Shown here: positions 12,440 to 21,432 of the stretch, one piece after another
Numbering within the stretch: the first letter of the stretch is position 1
How the letters are laid out: each line of letters starts with the position of its first letter
Assembly: GCA_021399445.1 (NCBI GenBank)
Contig: JAJTUQ010000002.1
Coordinates: 7,316,001-7,380,000 of the forward strand
Length of the DNA: 64,000 nt
Origin: Xylogone sp. PMI_703
Taxonomy: Eukaryota; Ascomycota; Leotiomycetes
Direction: 5' to 3'
Translations under genes and position numbers: made by a program
The notes under the pieces: model-generated
Told to the model about the DNA's origin: nothing
Database searches by the model: none
The model's input: only the letters and a program-made list of their open reading frames with translations

Positions 12440-12530
12440 TGGTCACTACGAGGGTCGAACTCGCGACCTTGGCGTTAACATTGATTACGTAATATTAGCA
12501 CCACGCTCTAACCAACTGAGCTAAGCGACC
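12440..12530 (-). tRNA. tRNA-Ile (AAU anticodon) with a 17-nt intron
   Basis: Read on the minus strand this folds as a standard cloverleaf. The acceptor pairs GGTCGCT with AGTGACC plus discriminator A. The D arm is GCTC-AGTTGGTTA-GAGC, the anticodon arm TGGTG-CTAATAA-CGCCA, and the T arm GCGAG-TTCGACC-CTCGT. The AAT anticodon specifies isoleucine (A34 is normally modified to inosine). A 17-nt insertion follows the base 3' of the anticodon, the canonical position for nuclear tRNA introns; without it the tRNA is 74 nt. CCA is not encoded, as expected in eukaryotes. Confidence 0.95.
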
Positions 12531-13028
12531 GCTGATTTGTGGTATTGATTGTCTTATTTAGTATTATGACCATCTTCCCGAATTCCGGTACGGAAAGGAT
12601 TTGATCCTTAACTGGCTCGACGGAAGTGGAAATCCACAGTGCAAAGTGAATGGCGATCTGCGCCGGTCTGAGATTTAAGCGAGTAGGTTGGCAAGGCAAG
12701 GGGTCCACCTTTAAGACTTACTATATAATATTTGATTGATGTTAACATTTAATATGCTAGTCTTCAATGGGCAAATATCTATATGCAAAAGTATATCACT
12801 CCACGGGTTGCTACAGGGAAATGCCGATTTATGTGTAGAAGTCTAAATTGGTAGCTCTGTAAATACTGTAATTCTTCGTTCTTGTGTTTATAGATTGGCT
12901 GTGTAGTTTCACACCTGGTTCATGAATCAAAGACGCATGCTCTCAATAGGAAAAAGCAACACAGTCCACAATCCAACAAACAATCGCAAAGATAATCCTT
13001 CCTCCAAAGTGCGTAATTTGAATTACTC
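12531..13028. other. Intergenic, no gene seen
   Basis: Spacer between the tRNA and the 3' end of the first BIM1-like gene. No coding or structured signal was recognised. Confidence 0.5.
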
Positions 13029-13786
13029 TCAAATTGTGACCGCGAAAAGACATGAAAGCAGCAATACTACAATTGAGGGGACGGTGTAAGATCTTATAGA
13101 ACTACTTGGGGTAGATGCTGGAGTTGCAGATGAGTTAACAGTAGTTGTTGAGTCGCTCAACGTTTTCACGACCACGGTTGAGCTGTTTTGACACTGGTCT
13201 GCTGGTAACAGAGTAGCATTTTTGCTGAATGTAATATCCGCACACTATTGCACAGTGATCAGCCTTGCACGATAGTCAAACTTAGTTGAAGGATTGTCTC
13301 ACATTGTACAGCCCTTCTCCATTGTGGCCAGCAGTTGCGAATTGAAGCGAAGCATTCGTTCCCTCCTGAATTTGAATTCCCGACGGGAGCGTCAGTTTGG
13401 GGAAACACAAGTTTCCTGCACCCGTTTCATTCAGTGGAGCAGAGAATAAAGTATAGTTGAAGTTGGTTGAGTTCTCTCCAAGACCAATATTGATGAAGAT
13501 GTATGCAGCTCCATCATGCAGAGTTACGTTGAGTGATCCTCCATCAAGTGGCCACAAGGTCCGTGGAGTTGTTGCGTTATCATTGATGCCCGCGCCTAAC
13601 GGTAAATCAATCAATCAGCACATTCCATACCTTGTTTAAGAATAAGGATGACTTGCATGGGTATATTCTTTGCGAGAAAGGCGGAATGAATGAGTTCGCT
13701 CTCCATTCAGGATACCAGATCTGTGTATGACCAAATACCAAGTCGGCCAATGCTAGAGATACAAGGAATGACCATAAGGATTGCAT
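13029..13786 (-). CDS. BIM1-like (X325, LPMO-like) GPI-anchored copper-binding protein, copy A
   Basis: Secreted member of the BIM1-like/X325 family: LPMO-fold proteins that bind copper through an N-terminal His and act in copper acquisition rather than glycan cleavage. A signal peptide (MQSLWSFLVSLALADLVFG) is followed directly by the mature N-terminal His in HTQIWYPEWRANSF. Further family motifs are TLWPLDGGSLNVTLHDGA, IFINIGLGENSTNF and LQFATAGHNGEGLYNCADI. The tail is Ser/Thr-rich and ends in a hydrophobic GPI-attachment segment (SIVVLLLSCLFAVTI). Three exons. Intron 1 (13596-13656) appears to be a GC-AG intron and restores YPCAGINDN; intron 2 (13245-13302) restores LYNCADITF. Many N-glycosylation sequons. 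Divergent from copy B across a shared promoter of about 600 bp. Confidence 0.85.
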
Positions 13787-14389
13787 GACTGGAGTATAAT
13801 GAACGATGTCTCTTCTCGATTGATTATTCAGAGGCAAATAGAAGCCAAGATGATCAAGCTCACGACTACTGGATTAAGCTTTATAGATCGAGCAAACCAA
13901 GCTTGTCTTCTGCAACTCGGCCCCTTTTGTGACCACTCTTGCGGCTGTAACAGACTATTGCACGCCACGCCTGGACTATGGATAGGTTTGATTATCTTGA
14001 GGAAATATTCTCATCACATTTCCATGGGGCAGCTGCAGAAATGTGCGTGTGGCTTGCTTGCTTGAGGGATCCAAATGTGCGCGAGAGAATATGAGCAAGT
14101 TTCTCCTTCTCCCCCATTTGTTGCCTCGATACTCGTTTGTCGCAAGTCCACAACACCAATAATTGATAATACCCGCAAGACGCATTCTTATGGTCTATGG
14201 AATGCTTCGAAAATGGGGGAGTTGCCGGGGGTCAAACCAGCGCTATCATATCAGTGCATCTCGCCATACGGTTAGACAGATGAGAAACGCGTCTTCACTT
14301 TTCTTATAAAGGGATCCCTTCCCTGCCAAGAGCTGATTGACGTATAGCACAAGACATAGATACTTATCTTGGCTTGTATCATTATCATA
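13787..14389. promoter_or_regulatory. Shared divergent promoter of the two BIM1-like genes
   Basis: The 603-bp spacer separates the start codons of two head-to-head BIM1-like genes. It contains GAGCAAA at 13890-13896, whose reverse complement with the next base matches the yeast Mac1 copper-starvation element TTTGC(T/G)C(A/G). A sequence matching the looser fission-yeast Cuf1 consensus is at 14237-14246, but that pattern is expected by chance about once in every two such regions. Copper control is therefore an inference. Confidence 0.4.
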
Positions 14390-15182
14390 ATGCTCTCAAT
14401 AAAATTGATATCACTCTTTGGCCTGGCCATGGGCCCTCTCTCCATGGCGCATTTCATCGTTAACATCCCTCCACCCCTGGGTAGTGATATTAACAACGAA
14501 GATATCGCCCCCTGCGGAGGCTTTACTCCTTCGAGTTCTTCGAACAGGACTGATTTTCACGTCCAAGGCGATGCTATAAGTCTAACAACACTGCATGCTC
14601 AGTCATACCTTGCATACCGAGGATTGCTGGGCACATCAGTTTCCTCGAGCCCTAACTGGACAGCTCTCATACCAACAGTCGAGGAGTTCGGCCTCAACTC
14701 CTTTTGTGAGCCGAGTATTGCCGTGCCTGCTTCTTGGGCTGGGAAAGCTGGCTTGTTGCAAATCATCCAAGATGCCGAAGATGGAGTACATTATCAGGTA
14801 CGCTTCCCATCAACGTAATAGTCTATATATGTTGTGATATTTTATCCATTATTTGTAATCTACTCGGACAGTCTTTCTTACGTCTTCATTGTAGTGCATG
14901 GCAGTGAATTTTATTGCTGGATTAGGCACACCATCCTCAGCTTGCAGTAACTCTTCCGGCGTTTCAGCTACCTTTGCAGATGACAACACTCTTGATGGGA
15001 TAGAAGGCGGAGCTGCAGTGTCTTCAACTGCTTCGCAGACCGCACAGGCAACGCAATCATCAACTTCCACCACTCAAGCTTCTCCATCCCACTCCAAATC
15101 AGCGGCACTTCTAACTGCAAGACCAGAAATAGTGACAAGCGGACTTTTATCAGGTTTCATTACCCTCCTTCTTAGTCTTTGA
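14390..15182 (+). CDS. BIM1-like (X325, LPMO-like) GPI-anchored copper-binding protein, copy B
   Basis: Second, clearly diverged member of the BIM1-like family. The signal peptide (MLSIKLISLFGLAMGPLSMA) is followed by mature His in HFIVNIPPPLGSD. Conserved pieces are IAPCGGF, GDAISLTTLHAQSYLAYR, LNSFCEPSIAVP and GLLQIIQDAEDGVHYQCMAV. A 97-nt intron (14798-14894) splits YQ from CMAVNFIAG. The C-terminus is Ser/Thr/Gln-rich linker and then a hydrophobic end (SGLLSGFITLLLSL) suited to GPI anchoring. About 230 residues. I chose the second ATG (14390) because it gives the better signal peptide; an ATG seven codons upstream is in frame. Converges on the copper transporter. Family knowledge suggests surface copper capture; this is inference for this gene. 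Confidence 0.85.
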
Positions 15183-15413
15183 TGAGTACTATGAGAGAGA
15201 CTAAAGAATTGATTTCGACGGTTTTAATTGGAGCCAGTTCTAGTAAAGGATCTGTTTGTATGCGTAGCTCCATAGTGCAATCCTTAATGAATTAACTACC
15301 ACCGTTCGTTATTCATTGTACTCAAGCTTAATAGAGTGAGATGGTCTTCAGAGTCCAATATCCCCATACAGAAATTCAGACTGTCGTAAGAGCCCCATTC
15401 AGCCACTCCCACT

Positions 15414-16076
15414 TCACCCACAGCAGACCGTTGGCTCATCAATCCTACCAGAAGCACTTTTATCACTCCCTAAACTCGTCATAGATACCTTATATTCCAA
15501 CCAGTCGCCCAAAAACTTCCCCAGAAATGCCCCTATGAATATAGAAATAATGATATACCCATTGAAGTACATAGCTAGAAGCATAATGATATACGCCACT
15601 CCGAATGTTACCATGTGAATAACAGCCCGGATGAGCTGCTGCACTGGATCCGCCCGAATGGTCACTACTGCCGGTGAACCTGTGTTCAATCGAAAAGATC
15701 CATTTGAGTTCCTCTCTCCGTACTGATCGATCGCATTTTGGTGGAATCTTCGGTATAGGACAGCGTCGTATTCCTTCCCAAGGCGACGCAGAAGTTCAAG
15801 TACGACGACTAGCAATGCCACGCCGATACATGATACAGCGAAGGCTCCTTTGCTGCGAACATGCCATGAACTAGCGAGGAAGCCTAGTGTATGATTAGAA
15901 TGTTGTAGTCTTAAAGTTGAGCAGGGGGGATATACAAGCATCAATGGTGTACCAATTCCACAGCATCTATCCCAGTCAGTCACCTCCTTTAGATTTGATT
16001 CAAGTGCTCTCAGACTTACAGAAATCTTGCAAGCAGCACCGGTATCTGATATCGACATATCCATATCCATATCCAT
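15414..16076 (-). CDS. Ctr-family high-affinity copper transporter
   Basis: Trimeric Cu(I) permease of the Ctr family, at the plasma membrane or vacuole. The N-terminus is a short Met-rich copper-binding segment (MDMDMDMS). Splicing two introns (15967-16019, 53 nt; 15884-15935, 52 nt) around a 31-nt microexon restores the family signature: CKIS, then MLWNWYTIDAC, then FLASSWHVRSKGAFA. TM1 is FAVSCIGVALLVVVLELL. TM2/TM3 contain the MxxxM element in YIIMLLAMYFNGY and the GxxxG helix contact in GAFLGKFLG. About 185 residues; the C-terminus ends in the Cys-Cys-Gly common in Ctr proteins. Convergent with BIM1-like copy B and divergent from the metalloreductase, so it could share regulation with the latter. 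Confidence 0.92.
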   Translation of the reverse strand: MDMDMDMSISDTGAACKISVSLRALESNLKEVTDWDRCCGIGTPLMLVYPPCSTLRLQHSNHTLGFLASSWHVRSKGAFAVSCIGVALLVVVLELLRRLGKEYDAVLYRRFHQNAIDQYGERNSNGSFRLNTGSPAVVTIRADPVQQLIRAVIHMVTFGVAYIIMLLAMYFNGYIIISIFIGAFLGKFLGDWLEYKVSMTSLGSDKSASGRIDEPTVCCG

Positions 16077-16674
16077 GGTTACAATAGGTAATGTGTTGAA
16101 GCCGAGGTGATAGTCTTCGTGTTCCTCAAACTTAGTTAGGTCTCACTAACAACGACAACAGTTTTTAGTGTTCTTAATAAAGAATCCCGGCCGGAGAGCT
16201 GCTAAACCTAAGCTTTATCCGTATGATTGTGGACATCTAGGAGAATCTCATCCCATTGCCACTACCTCGCATTTATAATCGCAGTGCTGTATATGCTTTG
16301 ATCCACCCAGTTCATTACCAAGAAATCCTGGATTGAAATATATGCGCTCAAAAGCAGAGATTGTCCGAAAGTGGTGATCCTATAGAGCTGTTTCAAAGGC
16401 CAAGACCTCGCCGTTCCTTTACGGAGAAATCAGCTCATAACTTGCTCAGTTCCTCAGGGAAGAAATTACGCAGCAACACCATGATTGGTCCCGCAAATAA
16501 ATTTCCTTAAGAGGACACACAACAAGCTCATCAACTTCAACATTTGCACTGCTGCCTTCGAATTGTCAATATGATGATGTGGTGTTGATAAAAAGGTCAA
16601 CTGCAATGCCGAGCTCATACAAAGTCTAAGTAAGGGTGTCTCTTCAATCGCAATAATCATTTCTTCATAACACT
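16077..16674. promoter_or_regulatory. Shared divergent promoter of copper transporter and metalloreductase
   Basis: A 598-bp spacer separates the two start codons. Two sequences fit the loose Cuf1-type consensus around GCTG: 16382-16391 on the plus strand and 16430-16439 on the minus strand. About half a match is expected by chance in this length, so the evidence is weak. No clear TATA box was picked out. Confidence 0.35.
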
Positions 16675-18684
16675 ATGGATCGGATCCTCACACTGGACCA
16701 TCTTCTCTCCAGGAGCATCCAAAATCAATCAAATGCAGCGGAAGTACGGAGCTATTTCGGCTATCCATCTCGAGTGGTGCCATGCACAAATGATCCAGGC
16801 TCGTGCGCTTACCTAGACACTGTCTATCATTCCCAAACATTGTCTATGCTTTATACCTTTATCCTTTGGGCAGTAATTGGTGGCGTACTTTTCATCTGGT
16901 GTCTAGGAAGACACCTCGTACCTTCAAAACAACGGATTGTAACGCCAAGTGAGGAAGATATACGGTCTCCAAATCCAGAACGTGGGATACATAGGCTCTG
17001 TCGATCCATTGGAGCTACACTTCGCGGGATCCTCCTCCCGGAAAGCTATCCGATAGTCTTCGGCCATGCTACCCAACTTCAAGTCCTCATATTAGCAGTG
17101 GTCACGATATATCTTGTGATTTTTACTTTCGTTGGCATCACATACCAGAGATGGGTTACACCAGTTAAGGGGCTTCCCGGCGTGTATAGTATACGGACCG
17201 GTTTAGGACCTTGGTCAGACCGTATTGGAGTCCTTGCGTATGCTTTAACTCCTTTATCAGTTTTGTTGTCTAGTAGGGAGTCCCTCCTCTCTCTCCTTAC
17301 CGGTATCCCATATCTACGTTTCAACTTCCTTCATCGATGGCTAGGATATATCATCCTCTTTCAAGGCACTGCCCATACCATAGGCTGGACGATTGTTGAA
17401 ATGAGGCTCTATCAGCCTCAGCCAAAAACGTGGCATGAGCTTATGGCGCAAACATCGATGGTCTGGGGTGTTGTTGCCATGGTTCTAATATGGATTATGG
17501 TCTTCCTTAGCTGGCCGTTCGTCCGGAAGTATACCGGCTATGAGCTTTTCAGGAAGTCTCACTACGTATTAGCTATGCTCTACGTTGGAGCATGCTGGGG
17601 GCACTGGGCAATGCTGTCATGTTGGATGATTGCTTCACTCGTTGTGTGGCTGGTGGATCGGGGTGTTAGGCTTGCGAGGACTTTCTACCTTCACTACTAC
17701 GGTCTCCATGAGAGCAACTCTGGTACTTTAGGATTCCGCCCGGCCACAGCGACCCTCTCTATATTCCGGGATACTGATAATAGCGAGGTTGTGAGGTTAG
17801 ATTTTGACCATAGTTATGCCACATGGGAACCCGGACAGCACTTCTATCTCTGCTTTCCAGAACTAAGTATCTGGCAATCTCATCCATTTACTCCATGTTC
17901 TATCCAAAAACATGCTCATGTCGTTCGGAATCACACTTACATTTTCAGGGTTTGCAACGGCGTAACTTCACAGCTAGCAAAGCAAGTGCCAATGAAACTA
18001 GATCATCCCATGCCAACAAGTGATAATAGCGATACCGAAGTCACCACACTGGTAGTCTTAACTGGTCCATATGGGAGGAAACTTACTAGCTACCTCGAAG
18101 CGTCTTCTAGGAAGAATATCCTTCTAGTTGCCGGAGGTACGGGTGTGACTTTTATCCTTCCACTACTAGACTTCCTCTTGAGGCAACCCAAGGTCAATGG
18201 GAGCGCTCGACTTATTGAATTTGTCTGGGTGATCCGTTTCAAAAGCGACTTACTATGGGTAAAATCCGAACTGGAAGAACTGGCCATGCTTGCAAAAGCC
18301 TCCAATGCCGCAATCCGTATATTCGTTACTAGGGGTCAAAAGGATCCGCAGGATGAGCCAGAGAAGATGGATTCAATACAAGACACTATTCATGAAACGG
18401 GATCTGACAAAGAAATCAGCATTGTTGCTGCTAAGCAGGAGTCGAATACCTTACCGTCATTAAGTCCCGAGAGTTCCGGACAACGACCTGATTTGTCTAG
18501 GATCCTCGGTGATTTCGTCTCGTCTACAATTGCAGGACCTACATGCGTTGTTTGCAGTGGTCCTGCAGGAATGATATCTGATATGCGAAGCGCAGTTGCT
18601 TCAAAAAATGCGGGATTAAAAGTCTGGAAGGGACAGGAGAGGTACGATATCGACATGATAAGTGATGATAGGATGGAGTGGTAA
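16675..18684 (+). CDS. Ferric/cupric reductase (FRE-type transmembrane NADPH metalloreductase)
   Basis: Single-exon 669-residue plasma-membrane flavocytochrome that moves electrons from NADPH through FAD and two hemes to extracellular Fe(III) or Cu(II). TM helices fill residues about 55-345. The paired heme histidines are His220 and His234 (HRWLGYIILFQGTAH) and His296 and His310 (HYVLAMLYVGACWGH). The FAD site is HPFT at about 413. NADPH-binding elements are LLVAGGTGVTFILPLL and the late TCVVCSGPAGM. The N-terminus has one extra TM helix before residue 80 and no long extracellular domain. Next to a Ctr transporter and two BIM1-like genes, a cupric reductase role is the best inference, since Ctr proteins import Cu(I). 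Ends 52 bp from the convergent dihydropyrimidinase. Confidence 0.92.
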   Translation: MDRILTLDHLLSRSIQNQSNAAEVRSYFGYPSRVVPCTNDPGSCAYLDTVYHSQTLSMLYTFILWAVIGGVLFIWCLGRHLVPSKQRIVTPSEEDIRSPNPERGIHRLCRSIGATLRGILLPESYPIVFGHATQLQVLILAVVTIYLVIFTFVGITYQRWVTPVKGLPGVYSIRTGLGPWSDRIGVLAYALTPLSVLLSSRESLLSLLTGIPYLRFNFLHRWLGYIILFQGTAHTIGWTIVEMRLYQPQPKTWHELMAQTSMVWGVVAMVLIWIMVFLSWPFVRKYTGYELFRKSHYVLAMLYVGACWGHWAMLSCWMIASLVVWLVDRGVRLARTFYLHYYGLHESNSGTLGFRPATATLSIFRDTDNSEVVRLDFDHSYATWEPGQHFYLCFPELSIWQSHPFTPCSIQKHAHVVRNHTYIFRVCNGVTSQLAKQVPMKLDHPMPTSDNSDTEVTTLVVLTGPYGRKLTSYLEASSRKNILLVAGGTGVTFILPLLDFLLRQPKVNGSARLIEFVWVIRFKSDLLWVKSELEELAMLAKASNAAIRIFVTRGQKDPQDEPEKMDSIQDTIHETGSDKEISIVAAKQESNTLPSLSPESSGQRPDLSRILGDFVSSTIAGPTCVVCSGPAGMISDMRSAVASKNAGLKVWKGQERYDIDMISDDRMEW

Positions 18685-18736
18685 TTATATATGATACTAT
18701 AACGCTTCTCACAAAACCTATTTTGATGTTCTTTAA

Positions 18737-20347
18737 TTACAGCCAAAAGTCTCTCTCATCCTCTAGCATTCCTTCAACCTGACCACCAGTCTTTCCAACT
18801 ACAATCTTGCCCTTTCCTCTCTTTAGGTAGTTTCCGTATGTGACATCCCCGAGAATGCCGGCACCCTCCCTATCCCAAACCACTTTTCCTCTTAAAAGTG
18901 TTAACCTAGGCCAGTTATTCACTTTCATTCCCTCGTATGGTGTATAATCCACCCCGTGATGCAAATTCTTTTGTTCAATAGGTAATCCATCCTTGAACTC
19001 TCCTTCTGGATACCAGATCACAATATCAGCATCGTATCCAGGTGCAATATTGCCCTTGACACCTTCAAGTCCATAAAGCTTCGCTGGATCAGCGCTTGTA
19101 AGCTGTACGAATCTTTGGAAAGTTAATCTTGAATCAGGTTCATTTCCTGAATAGCTGAATAGCAGAGGCAATCTCGTCTCAAGTCCAGGCACGCCGTTGG
19201 GTATATCCCTGTATCGCATAACGCCATCTTTAAGACCCAACTTCTTTCCTCCAGGGTGATTATACGTGCTCGGTGCATGGTCGGAACTGAATGTGGTGAA
19301 CGTTCCATTGGAGATACCTCGCCACATAGCCGCCAAGTCCTTAGGGTCGTGTCGTAGTGGCGGAGAGCATACACACATGGCGCCTGAGAATGGGTCTTCA
19401 TGACTTCCCTTTAGTCTCTCGCTCATAAGGAATAGGTACTGTGGGCATGTTTCCGCGTGAATGGGCAGCATTCGTGTTTGAGCCTTCCGGACGTGTTTTA
19501 CTGCGATCAAGGAGCTCATATGCACGATCAGAATCGGCGTATCAGTTAGCTCTGCTAACGAGATGATTCTATACGTAGCCTCATTCTCGGCGATTTGAGG
19601 CCGTGAGATAGCGTGGAAGTATGGTGCAGAGTGGCCCTTTGCTTCAAGGCGGTCGGTGATGAGAGAAATGATGTCGCTGTTTTCTGCGTGGACCATTACT
19701 GTAAAACCGAGGCCGCGAGCGGCCATTAGAACGTCCAGGAGCTGAGAGTCGCCGAGCTTCATGGGCTCGTAAGTCATGTAGAGTTTAACACTTGTGATAC
19801 CTTGTTCAATCATTAAGGGCATTTCTTTAGCCATGATATCGGGAGTTGGATTGGTAAGGATTAAGTGGATGCCATAGTCACAGTAACTCTGATCCTTGGC
19901 TCGAGTGTGGTAGTTAGCTACTACAGGCAAGATGGAAGTCTCATGTTTGGCTTGGCTTGCGAAGACCAAGACCGTAGTTGTTCCTCCAGCAATGGCACTA
20001 CGTGTGCCGGTGGTGAAATCATCACCAGTTGGGCAGTTGTCTTGTGCAAGGTGAACGTGGGAATCTACGCCACCTGGCGTTACATAGCCTCCCTTTGCAT
20101 CGATAATCTCGGTCTTTTCACCTCGAGGTAAAGAAGTCCCAATGCTTGATATCTTTCCATCCTTTATCCCGATTTCCACGCCGAGGGGGAAAGTATCGGC
20201 TGCGGTGATCTTCTAAAGTTAGAAAAGTGACTACCATCCAGCAATGATAATGGGTGACATATGTAATCATTCTATATTCTCTCAAGACGGAGACAAGGAG
20301 CCATAACCTACCACGATACCATTGGTGATGATCAGATCAAAAGCCAT
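18737..20347 (-). CDS. Dihydropyrimidinase / D-hydantoinase
   Basis: Cytosolic binuclear-metal amidohydrolase that opens dihydropyrimidine or hydantoin rings, step two of reductive pyrimidine breakdown. Exon 1 (from 20347) gives MAFDLIITNGIV and is spliced to KITAADTFPLGVEIGIKDG. Metal ligands are in GGVDSHVHLAQ (HxH), the Lys of TSVKLYMTYEP that would be carboxylated, His in MVHAENSD, His in LIVHMSS and Asp in FSSDHAPS. The end YGNYLKRGKGKIVVG is typical of the family. About 500 residues, complete. Two exons separated by an intron of roughly 95 nt. Confidence 0.93.
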
Positions 20348-21432
20348 GATCTTAAAAGGCGAAACGGATATCAGTTACAATAGCCTTTTGTTACAACTAC
20401 AGCTGTGAGAGATAACACAAACGGGAAATGGAAATAAAACAACAGGCAAGAAACTCCCAGAAGCACCAAAATTAAAGTAGACGCTCACCTCAGACTTACC
20501 CTACCCACCTTTCTATCTAATATCTAAACCCCATCTATCGCCATGTGCCGGAAACGCACGATTGCCTAGTAGATATCGTGGCGCGCCAGCTTCAAAAGAC
20601 AAAGACCCTCCCCCCTTTCCTCCGACACGTTCACAGGCCGCCGTCGCCCAGTGATAAAAGGCGTTTCCTTCGCCCGACAAGCTTACGTCTAGCTTATGTT
20701 ATTAGCTGTCCCATTTACCTCAAGAGACTAGACCCAGCCCAATGGCGGGCGTGGCTGTCTGATTCCATTGTTCATCTACAATCAATTACGGCATCAGAAT
20801 AATCCGAATGGCCGTCTTTTGCTGTTGTCAAAGAAAATTGGTTCTAGGTCTGGGGACGCGTTGGCCGACGGGCAGGAACTTTCGCTGCATGAACCACAGT
20901 GCCAAGAGTGGAAGCAGAGTCCCAAGAGCGCTAGGTGATTTGCTATGCAGGAGGACCCAAGGACCGCCTTATCGGGCACTGTCAATTGATTGATAAGAGT
21001 CGAAGCTCTTATCGATGGCTTCAAAGATGGGATTTTGGGGAATGTTTTTTTCGTGGAGGAGGGGTTGAGTGGTTTCCGGTGGCTTATTAGAAGTGTTATT
21101 CGCTCATTCTCGAGGTCTTTGTGCCGAGTGACTGGGCAAATTAGAGTTGAGTAAAGATAATTATTGCTAACTCTTGTTCAATTTGCCCAGGAGCTTTCCG
21201 TCGCTTGAAAAGGGGACCGGTTCACGCTATTGGTGGGAACAATGAGCTAGTCATGCCGGCATATTACAGCACAAAAAAGTATCGGGAACTCCTCTTAAGT
21301 TATCCCAATGTAGTGATCCATGAACTCCATCTAGGACTACTCATCCAAATCTCATCTCTAATCCAAAGATTATGCACAATGCATTAGGGTATATACAGGT
21401 ACATATTAGTTCTCTCAGCAAACCTTGCTCCT
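20348..21432. other. Intergenic, no gene supported
   Basis: Several short open frames occur on both strands, but none shows family motifs or plausible splice continuity. It contains the upstream region of the dihydropyrimidinase and the downstream flank of the Zn2Cys6 gene. Confidence 0.5.
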
